Origin: Actinomyces qiguomingii
Lineage (GTDB): Bacteria; Actinomycetota; Actinomycetes; Actinomycetales; Actinomycetaceae
Direction: 5' to 3'
Length of the DNA stretch: 64,000 nt
Assembly (NCBI RefSeq): GCF_004102025.1
Contig: NZ_CP025228.1
Coordinates: forward strand, 1,054,001 to 1,118,000
Made by a program: the position numbers and the translations under genes. Below are positions 8,450 through 16,608 of the stretch, piece by piece; the stretch's first letter is position 1; each line of letters begins with the position of its first letter. A model generated the notes under the pieces. The model was given only the letters and a program-made list of their open reading frames with translations, was not told the origin of the DNA and made no database searches.

Positions 8450-9037
8450 ATGAACGCGCAGTCGCATGTGCTTATCCGCCCCGCCCGCCCCGACGACGTT
8501 CCGCGGGTGGCCCGCCTGCTTGCTCTGCGGGGCATTACCGTGCAAGAGGCACTGGAGCAGGCGCCCCGCATGATCGACGTGCTGCCGGTGCTGCTGCTGG
8601 CCTGTCTCTGCGCCGACGACGCCGAGCCCGCCGGAGTTGACGACCGGGCCTCGCGGCTCGCCGAGGCTGATGCGGCAGCCCAGTCGGCTGAGGATGATGA
8701 CAGGGCCGCCCCGGTGGCCCTGTCCGGCGCCTTCCTGCTTCCCGGCGACCTGGAGGAGGGGCGTGCGGAGAGGTGGATGGTCTCCGGCCTAATCGTGGAT
8801 CCGGATGCCCGCCGCCGTGGTATCGGCCGCACCCTGCTGGCCGCGGTGGGTGCCGCCGTGCAGGAGATCGAGCCGGGGGAGGACCTGTTCAGCGTAGTGG
8901 AAACCGCCAATCACGCCTCTGTTGCCGCCCATCTCGCCGCGGGCTTCGAGCAGGCCGCACATGTGGACGGCTACGCGGGCCTCGTCTTCGACGGCGACGC
9001 CCTGCTAATGCGTCTGCCGGGCGTGGCGCAGACCTGA
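8450..9037 (+). CDS. GNAT-family N-acetyltransferase
   Basis: A 195-residue acetyl-CoA-dependent acyltransferase. The start at 8450 is chosen because GGAG lies seven bases before the ATG and the protein then opens directly with the GNAT beta-1 strand (VLIRPARPDDVPRVARLL). Motif A is clear: VSGLIVDPDARRRGIGRTL includes the R-x-x-G-x-G acetyl-CoA pyrophosphate loop. Motif B follows (VAAHLAAGF). An acidic, low-complexity insert of about 30 residues (ADDAEPAGVDDRASRLAEAD region) sits between beta-strands and is unusual. The substrate is not predictable; the neighbouring gad operon gives no clue. Confidence 0.85.
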   Translation: MNAQSHVLIRPARPDDVPRVARLLALRGITVQEALEQAPRMIDVLPVLLLACLCADDAEPAGVDDRASRLAEADAAAQSAEDDDRAAPVALSGAFLLPGDLEEGRAERWMVSGLIVDPDARRRGIGRTLLAAVGAAVQEIEPGEDLFSVVETANHASVAAHLAAGFEQAAHVDGYAGLVFDGDALLMRLPGVAQT

Positions 9038-9114
9038 GCAGCCGGTTCTGCTTTAGGCGCCGATCCTTTGGCTTCAGATTCGGGTTCGGACCGCGTGCCC
9101 CGGCCCAAGGGGGC

Positions 9115-9744
9115 TCAGTCCAGTAGGGGCAGTAGGTCCCTCAGGCTGGCGACTACGAGCGCACCGGGGGCGTCATCTGGCAGTGTCACGGAGGTGCCCG
9201 GCCGCACCAGCAGCGCCGCGGGCATCCCCGCCTGCTTGGCGGCGACGACGTCGATCGGCCGGTCTCCGACGCACAGCACTTCCGCCGGGTTAAGACCGTG
9301 CCGCTGCGCCAATAACAGGTTCATGTCCGGGCTGGGCTTGCGGGCCATCCCGTCGGGCGCACAGACGATGTCATCCATCTCCAAGTGCAGTCCTTGCAGC
9401 AGTGCGGTGGCGGAACTCCGATCCCGGTGGGTGGCCACCAGATTCAGGCCGCCCAGTTCGCTCACGCGCGCCATCACCTCCCGGGCGCCGTCCATCACTG
9501 GCGCCGGCCGGCTGCGCCACCGCTCCTTCAAATCGTTATACGCCGCCTCCAAGACCTCGGGCTCAAGGTGCTGCTCGGCGCTCAGCGCGGCGACTGCATG
9601 GGCGATGGAACGGCGGGTCAGATCGGTCACATGTCGTAGGTGCTCGGGGGAGGTGTCGCCGAAGGCCGCCTCGCACAGAACCCGGTCGACCTCCGGATAG
9701 GTGTTCACCAGCGTGCCGCCCATGTCCCAGATAATGTGACGCAT
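9115..9744 (-). CDS. HAD-superfamily (IA) hydrolase with DMGGT motif
   Basis: A 209-residue haloacid dehalogenase-type phosphatase related to phosphoglycolate phosphatases. Motif I is WDMGGTLVN: the nucleophile Asp (D7) is present, but the second Asp of the usual DxDGT, the general acid/base, is Gly. Such DxGGT variants exist in Gram-positive HAD-IA proteins. Motif II is probably the ATHRD segment, motif III the ARKPSPD lysine, motif IV GDRPIDVVAAKQAG. Its ATG lies on the same four bases (CATG, 9742-9745) as the ATG of the divergent peptidyl-tRNA hydrolase gene. A -10 box GACAAT ends 6 bp before the start, so the mRNA is probably leaderless. Substrate unknown. Confidence 0.85.
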   Translation of the reverse strand: MRHIIWDMGGTLVNTYPEVDRVLCEAAFGDTSPEHLRHVTDLTRRSIAHAVAALSAEQHLEPEVLEAAYNDLKERWRSRPAPVMDGAREVMARVSELGGLNLVATHRDRSSATALLQGLHLEMDDIVCAPDGMARKPSPDMNLLLAQRHGLNPAEVLCVGDRPIDVVAAKQAGMPAALLVRPGTSVTLPDDAPGALVVASLRDLLPLLD

Positions 9745-9756
9745 GCAGCCATTGTC
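9730..9756. promoter_or_regulatory. Overlapping divergent leaderless promoters
   Basis: On the plus strand GATAAT (9730-9735) stands 7 bp before the ATG of the peptidyl-tRNA hydrolase gene. On the minus strand GACAAT (plus-strand ATTGTC, 9751-9756) stands 6 bp before the ATG of the HAD gene. Each -10 box lies inside the other gene, and the two start codons share CATG at 9742-9745. Confidence 0.6.
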
Positions 9757-10549
9757 CCCTCAAAACGTCCCCGCAGGTGGCGATTCGTGGTCGTCATCCC
9801 TGCCTGCCGACCATGACGTGCCCTGGGCCATGCAAATCGCCGTCCACTATGACAAGGTCCACCCGCCGCGCCGCATAGACGTGGCCGAGGCGGCCGCCCG
9901 TGCCGTGGTCGCGCTGCTGGCCGCCCCCGAGGCGGCCCCGGGCGGGGACTGGCACGACGCCGTGGAGTACTGGACGGACGGACGCATCCGCAAGCTGGTA
10001 CGCCGCGCTCGCGGTCGGCGCTGGGAGGAGATCCAAGAACTGCCCGGGGTAACGGTCGCCCAGGACGGACCGGATGGCTGGGGTGTGGCTGAGGCTCGTG
10101 CCATCGTGCCCGGACCCGTGCGGCCGCTGCCGTTGGCACTGGCCAAGACTCAGGTGGAGGGTACGCACTTCCCGCACGGCGATGAGCTGCCCCCGCCACC
10201 GGCAGCGATCACGGCTGCCATCGCCAGGGACCCCGGTGCCTCCGGCGGGATCACCCTGTCCGCTGAGTCGGTCTCCCGGCAGGCCCTGGTGACGGTCGAG
10301 GTCACTCCAATGGAGGAGATGACCAGCGGGAAACTGTGCGCCCAGGTGGCTCATGCGGCGCAGCTGGCCTGGCTCAGTCCACTAATGCCGACCGAGCTGC
10401 GCAAGCAGTGGGTCGAGCAGGACTTTCGGGTGCGGGTGGTTTTCCCGCCGGAGTCGTCCTGGCGGCAGCGGCCGCGGCCGGTGTCTGTGGTGGATGCGGG
10501 CTTCACCGAATTGGACGGGCCCGCGGAGACTACACGCGCCTACTGGTGA
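9743..10549 (+). CDS. Peptidyl-tRNA hydrolase, PTH2 family
   Basis: A 268-residue protein whose C-terminal half matches the PTH2 (archaeal/eukaryotic-type) peptidyl-tRNA hydrolase fold. The diagnostic segment is VEVTPMEEMTSGKLCAQVAH (GKLxAQxxHA), which carries the catalytic lysine and the helix that contacts peptidyl-tRNA. It ends with DAGFTELDGPAETTRAYW, again PTH2-like. The N-terminal 150 residues (HYDKVHPPRRIDVAEAAARA onward) are an extra region found in actinobacterial members. PTH2 recycles stalled peptidyl-tRNA; a second, Pth1-type enzyme would be expected elsewhere. The start at 9743 is supported by GATAAT 7 bp upstream (leaderless) and lacks a ribosome binding site. Confidence 0.85.
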   Translation: MQPLSPQNVPAGGDSWSSSLPADHDVPWAMQIAVHYDKVHPPRRIDVAEAAARAVVALLAAPEAAPGGDWHDAVEYWTDGRIRKLVRRARGRRWEEIQELPGVTVAQDGPDGWGVAEARAIVPGPVRPLPLALAKTQVEGTHFPHGDELPPPPAAITAAIARDPGASGGITLSAESVSRQALVTVEVTPMEEMTSGKLCAQVAHAAQLAWLSPLMPTELRKQWVEQDFRVRVVFPPESSWRQRPRPVSVVDAGFTELDGPAETTRAYW

Positions 10550-10569
10550 GTGCAGCGCAGGGCGCAGGT

Positions 10570-11178
10570 TCAGGCAGCCTCGGTCGCAGGCTCGGGCGTG
10601 CCGCGAAACACCCACAGCCGCATCAGCACATACAGGAACACGCCCTCGCAGCAGGCGGACAGGAAACGCGCCAGTTCGGCATTGACCCCGACCAGATGCA
10701 ACAGGCTGGAAAGCCCCAGGATGAAGATGACGTACTGCGACACCAGGCCGACGGCATAGCGCGATCCCTGGGCCGTCAGGGAGCCGTGGGATTGGAAGTT
10801 CAACCACCGGTTCAGCAGCAGGGAGTACACGCCGGCGATCGCGTAGCCGACGGTGACGGCCAGCGGGTAGAACCAGTGCAGGCGTTCGTAGAACAGCCAC
10901 AGGAAGGCTATGTCTATGAGGAATCCGGAACCGTTGATCAGCGCGTAGCCGATGAAGGTGATCGGGACGCGACGGCGTACGATTCCCGGGAGCAGTCGAT
11001 GGATGCTGCCGAGCAGCTTCCGGAACACGCGCGGGGCGCGGCGGGTCGGGTTGTCCAGATGGGCGTTGATCCGCTCGTGGGCGGCCGCTGTCGCCTTCAC
11101 GGCATCCGCCGTCCTCCGGCTCGCGGTCGATGACGAACGCCGCCCCAGCACGTTCTCGGACGTCGTAATGCTCGTCAT
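10570..11178 (-). CDS. GtrA-like four-helix membrane protein
   Basis: A 202-residue integral membrane protein of the GtrA/DPMS3 family. The start at 11178 is preferred because GGAAGG precedes this ATG by six bases; a longer frame to 11313 has no such signal. After about 65 hydrophilic residues come four transmembrane helices, starting FIGYALINGSGFLIDIAFLW. The family is implicated in moving polyprenyl-linked sugars across the membrane during cell-wall or surface polysaccharide glycosylation. No glycosyltransferase partner is adjacent. The stop lies 20 bp from the convergent peptidyl-tRNA hydrolase gene. Confidence 0.8.
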   Translation of the reverse strand: MTSITTSENVLGRRSSSTASRRTADAVKATAAAHERINAHLDNPTRRAPRVFRKLLGSIHRLLPGIVRRRVPITFIGYALINGSGFLIDIAFLWLFYERLHWFYPLAVTVGYAIAGVYSLLLNRWLNFQSHGSLTAQGSRYAVGLVSQYVIFILGLSSLLHLVGVNAELARFLSACCEGVFLYVLMRLWVFRGTPEPATEAA

Positions 11179-11309
11179 GGCGATCCTTCCGGGTGCCGCC
11201 CTCGCGGCACCTATGTGGCCGAGTCTTGTGGCTCCTCGGGATCGTCGCAACTCCGTGCGGATGAAGTGTTGATTCCGAAAGTATGAGGCTGCGGCCTTGA
11301 TTCTCCTCC

Positions 11310-12023
11310 TCAAGGATGAGCCCCGTTCGTCAGTGCGGCGGCGAGCTCGTGGCGCAGCAGATCGCCTCCCGCGTCTGCCGGGTGGAGAATCGTGCGGATC
11401 CCCAGTGCGGCGGCCGTATCCACATTGGCGGCATTGTCATCCACGAATAATGCCTCCTGCGGGGAAGCCCCCACTAGCTCCAGCACGGTGCGGAAGTAGT
11501 CCGGGCTGGGCTTGGCCACCCCGAGCGTGCACGAGTAGGCGTCCACGTCACAAAGACCGTCATAGCCCAGTGCACTGCGCATCCAGGCACGGCGCTCGCG
11601 CTGTTGGTTGGTGGCCAGCACGGTGGTGTAACCGGCCGCCTTTAGATCGCGGACCGTCTGCCAGGCGAGCGGATCCGGCGTGGCCCGCCACCACAGTTCC
11701 AGCAAGTCCTCCACGCCGGTGGTGAGCTCCAGCTCCTCCACTAGTCGCGCCAGCAGCGTGCGCAGATCCTCCTCGCCCATCAGGGCGGGTCCCTCCTCGG
11801 CGAGCAGACGACGGCTGAACAGCTCTCCGCCGCTTTCGGTCAGCGCTTGCTCCCAGGGCGTGCCGATCAGCTGCAGTACGCCGTCGGCGTCCAGCAGCAC
11901 GGCGCGCACCGGGCTCGTGCCGAGGGGTGGGATGGCGGGCGGGGCCGGGAGGGAGCGTTGCGTCATGGGGTGATCGTGGCGCAAGGCGGGCCGAAGTGCC
12001 AGAGGGCGAGTGGGGATGTTCAT
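11310..12023 (-). CDS. HAD-superfamily (IA) hydrolase
   Basis: A 237-residue haloacid dehalogenase-like phosphatase. Motif I AVLLDADGVLQ contains both Asp residues of DxDGV; motif II lies in VLATNQQ, motif III in GVAKPSPDYF, motif IV in VDDNAANVDTA. The overall pattern resembles YihX-type sugar phosphatases. The start at 12023 overlaps the stop of the upstream decayed frame as ATGA, indicating former translational coupling; an ATG at 11966 would remove 19 Pro/Arg-rich residues and is an alternative. It was probably the distal gene of an operon whose proximal genes have been lost. Confidence 0.82.
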   Translation of the reverse strand: MNIPTRPLALRPALRHDHPMTQRSLPAPPAIPPLGTSPVRAVLLDADGVLQLIGTPWEQALTESGGELFSRRLLAEEGPALMGEEDLRTLLARLVEELELTTGVEDLLELWWRATPDPLAWQTVRDLKAAGYTTVLATNQQRERRAWMRSALGYDGLCDVDAYSCTLGVAKPSPDYFRTVLELVGASPQEALFVDDNAANVDTAAALGIRTILHPADAGGDLLRHELAAALTNGAHP

Positions 12024-12223
12024 CGGGCCAGGGTGATGGCGGAGCGGCGGGGGATCAGCGTCGGCGTGGCGACGCGGTCGGCCGCCTTATAAGCGACGCC
12101 GCTGGTCTGTGCGGCCAGCAGATCGAGCGACCCGGCCGCGGCCAGCATCACCGCGATACGGCACTGCCCGGCGTCCATGACGGGGTCGGTGATCAGGCCC
12201 ACCTTCTCGGAGATGATGATGGA
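12020..12223 (-). pseudogene. C-terminal remnant, possibly a sugar-type (LacI-like) regulator
   Basis: About 67 codons (SIIISEKVGLITDP ... ATPTLIPRRSAITLAR) open from a stop at 12224 and ending in a TGA that overlaps the next ATG. The ending resembles the last strand of LacI-family effector domains, but similarity is weak and there is no start codon with a ribosome binding site. I see it as the surviving 3' end of a deleted gene. Confidence 0.35.
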
Positions 12224-12520
12224 TTAGGTGAGCACCACAATCAGGGCGGCTACGAAGATCAGCACCGACAGTTTGGCGCCCGGACGCAGCTCGCGGACCT
12301 CGTGCCGTGGCGGGGAGACCTCGCCCGCCGCCAGTCGGCGCTGATACTCCGGCACGGCGTCGAGCCGGTCGGTGCCGCGTGCCTTGTCCCAGAGCATGAA
12401 GGCCAGCGCCGTGGTCGTCGTGCCCAGGAAGGTAGCCGGGATGGACACCAGGATCAGATCGATGAAGGTCCACCCGGTGTTCGTCTCCTCCAGCTGGCCG
12501 GACCGGAACACCACGGCCGC
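12224..12520 (-). pseudogene. Fragment of a Dcu-type C4-dicarboxylate transporter
   Basis: Roughly 96 codons including IDLILVSIPATFLGTTTTAL and DAVPEYQRRLAAGEV, which match the middle of DcuA/DcuB anaerobic C4-dicarboxylate transporters: one transmembrane segment, then the polar loop with the PxYQRRLAxG pattern. After one more hydrophobic stretch it stops at 12224 (TAA). The preceding and following two thirds of the roughly 440-residue protein are absent, so this is a remnant. Confidence 0.6.
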
Positions 12521-12554
12521 GGGCGCAATGCCGCGACCGTCACGCGGGGCCCGG

Positions 12555-12731
12555 TCAGGCCGGGATCTGCTCCTTGACGATTCCTGCGGCCGCCAGGGCG
12601 GCGGCGATCTCCAACTGGGTGTCCAGGTCGTAGCTGCACTTGGTGTTGTCCGGGTACCGGAAGAGGATTTCGTTCAGGCCGGTCTCCTCGTAGATGGTCC
12701 GGTAGCGGTCCTGCGGGGCGCTTGCGCATGT
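12555..12731 (-). pseudogene. Unrecognised C-terminal gene fragment
   Basis: A 58-codon open stretch without a start codon (bounded upstream by a stop at 12732-12734), reading QDRYRTIYEETGLNEILFRY and later LDTQLEIAAALAAAGIVKEQ before its stop. Codon use and composition look like real protein, not a shadow frame. I do not recognise the family. It is probably the 3' end of another gene lost with the Dcu and regulator remnants. Confidence 0.4.
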
Positions 12732-12939
12732 CTATAGGTTGTAGGGCCTAGGAATGAAGCTCGGTGGAGTAGCGCAATGTCCAGAATCGGCATAAACGCC
12801 GCCTGTGCCCGCGAGTGCGCCCGCGGCGCCCGCATGATTCCAACGGTGTGCTCGCGGCTGTTGGAGGCGCCGGACGCGTTTATGCCGGATTTGGACGTTC
12901 TTTGGCGGCGGCTCCACCTGGCGGGCCCATACTGGGCCC

Positions 12940-14280
12940 ATGACCGACCCCGAAACACCCGCCCTGTACGGCGACGACGCCTACGCCGACTCCATCATCG
13001 ACTTCATTACCGCCTCGCCCACCTCCTACCACACAGCCGCCGAGGTCGCGCGCCGGCTGGACGCGGTGGGCATGACCGAGGTCGATGAGTGCAAGCCATG
13101 GGGTGCCGATCTGCCAAGGCGCGGCTACATGCTCCGCGACGGAGCCGTTATCGCCTGGCTGTTGCCCGCGCGCCTGGAGGCGGGCGCCGGCCTGCGAATC
13201 ATCGGTGCCCACACGGACTCGCCCGCCCTGCGGCTCAAGCCCAGCGCCGCCATCGAGCGCGACGGCGTGCAACTACTCAACGTCGAGGTCTACGGCGGCC
13301 CGCTGTTGAACTCCTTCCTGGACCGGGAGCTTGGCCTGGCCGGGCGCCTGGTCACTCGCAGCGGCGCCACCCGGCTGGTTCGCACCGGGCCGATCGCCCG
13401 CGTGGCCCAGGTGGCCCCACACCTGGACCGCTCCGTGAATGAGTCCCTTCATTTGGATAGGCAGGCCCACCTGCTGCCGCTGTGGACACTGGTCGGTGCC
13501 GGCCACCACGACGTGAATACCCGGCCCGCCTCCGACGCCCCCGAGCGTTACCTCTGCGAGCAGGCCGGCATCGATCCCGCCGACCTGGCCTTCGCCGACA
13601 TCCTCACCTACCCCACCGAGCCGCCGGCCCGCTTCGGGCTTCACGGTGAGTTCCTTGCCTCCTCCCGTCTGGACAACCTCTCTTCCGTGCATGCCGCCCT
13701 GGTCGCTCTGGAGTCGCTGGCCCGCGAAGGCGCCGATGGTGAGCCGAAAGCCCCGATCATCTTTGTGGCCAACGACCATGAGGAGGTCGGCAGCGGAACT
13801 AGGTCCGGTGCCGCCGGTCCCCTCTTGCAGACCGCCCTGGAGCGCCTAGCCAGGTCAATGGGTGTGGCCGATGACGCCTATGCGGCACTCCTGGCTCATT
13901 CAGTGTGCCTGTCCGCAGACGCCGGGCATGCGGCGCACCCGAACCACCCCCAGCTGCACGACCCGGCGGTGCGGCCCGTACTCGGCGGCGGGCCACTGCT
14001 GAAGATCAACGCCCAGCAGCGTTACGCCACCGACGCCGCGGCCGTGGCCGCCTGGGTGCGCGCCTGCCGCGCGGCGGGCGTACCCAGTCAGGACTTCGTG
14101 TCTAACAACGCCGTGCCCTGCGGCACCACCATCGGCCCGATCACCGCCACCCGCTTGGGCGTCTCCACGGTAGACGTCGGCCAGGGGTTGCTGTCGATGC
14201 ACTCCCAGCGGGAGATGTGCGCCGTTGCAGACGGGCCCCTCCTGGCGCGGGCCATGCGCTCCTACTGGTTGAGCGCCTGA
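12940..14280 (+). CDS. M18-family aminopeptidase (aspartyl aminopeptidase type)
   Basis: A 446-residue dinuclear zinc aminopeptidase of clan MH. Diagnostic segments are GAHTDSPALRLKP (first metal His and Asp), ASSRLDNLSSVHA (bridging Asp), NDHEEVGSG (catalytic Glu pair) and VDVGQGLLSMHSQRE near the C-terminus (last metal His). It removes N-terminal acidic or neutral residues from peptides in the cytosol. Length is typical for the family. CATACT stands 6 bp before the ATG and there is no convincing ribosome binding site, so a leaderless start is likely. The convergent oxidoreductase gene ends 52 bp away. Confidence 0.95.
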   Translation: MTDPETPALYGDDAYADSIIDFITASPTSYHTAAEVARRLDAVGMTEVDECKPWGADLPRRGYMLRDGAVIAWLLPARLEAGAGLRIIGAHTDSPALRLKPSAAIERDGVQLLNVEVYGGPLLNSFLDRELGLAGRLVTRSGATRLVRTGPIARVAQVAPHLDRSVNESLHLDRQAHLLPLWTLVGAGHHDVNTRPASDAPERYLCEQAGIDPADLAFADILTYPTEPPARFGLHGEFLASSRLDNLSSVHAALVALESLAREGADGEPKAPIIFVANDHEEVGSGTRSGAAGPLLQTALERLARSMGVADDAYAALLAHSVCLSADAGHAAHPNHPQLHDPAVRPVLGGGPLLKINAQQRYATDAAAVAAWVRACRAAGVPSQDFVSNNAVPCGTTIGPITATRLGVSTVDVGQGLLSMHSQREMCAVADGPLLARAMRSYWLSA

Positions 14281-14332
14281 GTGCCGCGGGCCCAAGGCGC
14301 CGTCCCGGTCCGGTGCCGCCAGCATGCGTGGC

Positions 14333-15448
14333 TCAGCGCCAGGCGCCGCGCCAGTACTGGATCGGCAGATGAGCGGCCTGCCAATCGTTGATTCCCAGTT
14401 CGTGGGTCCAACGCACCGGCAGGTACGGGTCGCGCAGCGCGGCCCGACCCGCGGCTACGGCGTCGGCCAGTCCTGCTGCCAGGATCTGCTCGGCCTGCAG
14501 GCCGGAATCGATAACGCCGACGGTGACCACCTGTGGCTGCCCGCCGCCCGGCGTCGTCATCCCGGCCACAGCCTGCTTGACCTGCGCGGCGAAGGGCACC
14601 TGGTAGCCGGGGCCCGCCGGTACCTTCGCAGGCACGTTCCCGCCGGTGGACACGTGCAGCACGTCTACGCCAGCCTGAACCAGCTGGCGGGCCAGCTCCG
14701 CCGTGTCCTCCCCGGTGATCCCGCCCTCGGCCCAGTCGGTGGCCGACAATCGGATGTCCAGGACCTTGTCCTGCCCGATGGCCTCGCGTACGGCCTCGAC
14801 CACCTCCAGTACGAAACGGCGCCGCGCCTCATCCGAACCCCCGTAGGTGTCGGTGCGTGTATTGGACAGCGGTGAGAGGAACTGGTGGATCAGGTAGCCG
14901 TGGGCGCCGTGCAACTCGATGACGTCGTAGCCGGCGGCCACGGCGCGGCGGGCCGCGTCGGCGAAAGCCCGGATGGTGTCGGCAATCTCCTCGGTTGTCA
15001 GCTCCCGGGGGGTGGCGTGCTCGGGGTAGGGCACCGCGCTGGGAGCCACCAGCTCCCAGCCGGGCAGGGTTCCGGCGCGTGCGCCCTCAACATCTGGCCG
15101 CCACGGCGGTGTACCTGCTTTGCGCCCGCCGTGACCGAGCTGCACGCCCGCCAATGCGCCGCCGATGTGGATGGCCTTTACCAGATACTCATGCCCCGCG
15201 ATCTGGGTGTCATCCCACAGGCCCAGGTCATTGGGGGATAGGCGCCCCTCCGGGGTGACGGCGCTGGCCTCCACGATGATGGTTCCGAAACCGCCCTGGG
15301 CGCGTGTGCCGTAGTGCAGCGCATGCCAGTTGCCCGGGATACCGTCCTCATTGGTGACCGAGTACATGCACATAGGTGGGAGCCATAGGCGGTTGCGGGC
15401 CGTGAGCCGCCGCATGGTCAGGGAGTCCAACAGTAAGGGATGTGCCAT
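14333..15448 (-). CDS. Old yellow enzyme, YqjM/NamA-like NADPH dehydrogenase
   Basis: A 371-residue FMN-binding TIM-barrel ene-reductase. PPMCMYS places Cys27 and Tyr29 where YqjM uses Cys26 and Tyr28, the hallmark of this subgroup. ELHGAHGYLIHQFLSP supplies the substrate-binding His pair region and the barrel strand, and the FMN phosphate is likely bound near the GVIDSGLQAEQIL and GLADAVAAGRAAL segments. It reduces activated C=C bonds of enals, enones or nitroesters with NADPH. The promoter is unusually clear: TTACGG, 17 bp, TAGCGT, then 6 bp to the ATG, so translation is probably leaderless. Confidence 0.93.
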   Translation of the reverse strand: MAHPLLLDSLTMRRLTARNRLWLPPMCMYSVTNEDGIPGNWHALHYGTRAQGGFGTIIVEASAVTPEGRLSPNDLGLWDDTQIAGHEYLVKAIHIGGALAGVQLGHGGRKAGTPPWRPDVEGARAGTLPGWELVAPSAVPYPEHATPRELTTEEIADTIRAFADAARRAVAAGYDVIELHGAHGYLIHQFLSPLSNTRTDTYGGSDEARRRFVLEVVEAVREAIGQDKVLDIRLSATDWAEGGITGEDTAELARQLVQAGVDVLHVSTGGNVPAKVPAGPGYQVPFAAQVKQAVAGMTTPGGGQPQVVTVGVIDSGLQAEQILAAGLADAVAAGRAALRDPYLPVRWTHELGINDWQAAHLPIQYWRGAWR

Positions 15449-15454
15449 GAGTCA

Positions 15455-15483
15455 ACGCTACGCGACATGGCCGTAATCCGTAA
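15455..15483 (-). promoter_or_regulatory. Leaderless promoter of the old yellow enzyme gene
   Basis: On the minus strand the -35 box TTACGG lies at 15483-15478, the spacer is 17 bp, the -10 box TAGCGT lies at 15460-15455, and the ATG starts six bases later at 15448. A start site about 6-7 bp after the -10 box would coincide with the A of the ATG. Confidence 0.6.
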
Positions 15484-15555
15484 GGGGGTAGCGCGTGCGT
15501 AATGCGGCCGGGATCACTGCCGCCCGCCCGTGCGGCTCGTTAGCCTTGACCCACT

Positions 15556-16503
15556 ATGGCCACTGCGACCCTCAGCCCAGCCCGTCCCGTACCCTTCGGC
15601 GATCCCGACCACGTGCCCGCTCCGATCACACGGCGTGTAGACGACGTCGCCCTCGTATTCGAGGGCGGAGGCATGCGCGGCACCTATACCGCCGCCCTGG
15701 TGCAGGTGCTACTGGAGGAGGGGTTGTTCTTCCCCTGGGTGGGCGGCATCTCCGCGGGGTCCACGCACACCGTAAACATGGTTTCACGCGACCTGTGGCG
15801 CGCCCGTGAGGCATTCGTCGGACTGACAACCGATCCGGATGCGGGTGGCTGGGGCAGTTTCGCCCGCGGGCGCGGGTACTTCAACTCCGATCACATCTAC
15901 CGGCACACCTCTCAGCCGGGCGAGCTGTTTCCCTTTGACTGGGATACCTTCAAGGCATCTGAGGCGACCGTGCGCATCGGCTCCTTCCGTTGCGACACCG
16001 GCGAGGAGGTCTACTGGGGTAAGGATGACATGGAGGTCATGGAAGACTTGCTGGTGCGTTGCCAGGCGTCCTCATCCATGCCGGTGCTCATGCCTACCGT
16101 CCACATCGACTCCGTCCCTTACCTGGACGGCGCCCTGGGCCCGACCGGCGGCTTCGCCACCGACGCCGCCGCCGCCGACGGATATGAGCGCATGCTCGTG
16201 GTTTCCACTCGCCCGGCCGACTATCGCAAGCCCGCGGAGAAACGGGCCGCCACCTACCGGCGCATGTTCCGCAAGTGGCCCGAGGTTGCCGAGGCCATCA
16301 TCAATCGGCCAGAGGCATACAACAGGACCCTTCAGGAGCTGGAACAGGGGCGGCGCGAGGGGCGTGTCTACCTGTTCCAACCCGACCGCATGGCCATCGA
16401 GAACGGGGAGCTGCGATACGACCGCGTAGTGAGCACGTATGAGGCGGGCCTGGCTCAGGCGCGCCGGGAGCTGCCTGACATCCTGGCATTCCTGGAACTG
16501 TGA
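15556..16503 (+). CDS. Patatin-like phospholipase/acyl hydrolase
   Basis: A 315-residue patatin-fold lipid acyl hydrolase. The oxyanion-hole loop is EGGGMRGTYTA, the serine nucleophile is in GISAGS, and the catalytic Asp is in YLDGALG (DGA motif), so the Ser-Asp dyad is complete. The arrangement and length resemble E. coli YjjU. Expected activity is hydrolysis of phospholipid or other acyl esters; no signal peptide is present, so it probably acts on the inner face of the membrane or in the cytosol. TAGCCT lies 9 bp before the ATG, without a ribosome binding site. It is divergent from the old yellow enzyme gene. Confidence 0.9.
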   Translation: MATATLSPARPVPFGDPDHVPAPITRRVDDVALVFEGGGMRGTYTAALVQVLLEEGLFFPWVGGISAGSTHTVNMVSRDLWRAREAFVGLTTDPDAGGWGSFARGRGYFNSDHIYRHTSQPGELFPFDWDTFKASEATVRIGSFRCDTGEEVYWGKDDMEVMEDLLVRCQASSSMPVLMPTVHIDSVPYLDGALGPTGGFATDAAAADGYERMLVVSTRPADYRKPAEKRAATYRRMFRKWPEVAEAIINRPEAYNRTLQELEQGRREGRVYLFQPDRMAIENGELRYDRVVSTYEAGLAQARRELPDILAFLEL

Positions 16504-16608
16504 CAAGGTCAACGTTAGGTTTCTCTGGTTCAGGTGCTGTGGGCCGTGTTGAGTTGAGCCTTGTGCGGCCCGGATCCGGGCATATGCACGGCTTGAAGGG
16601 AGCAATGC

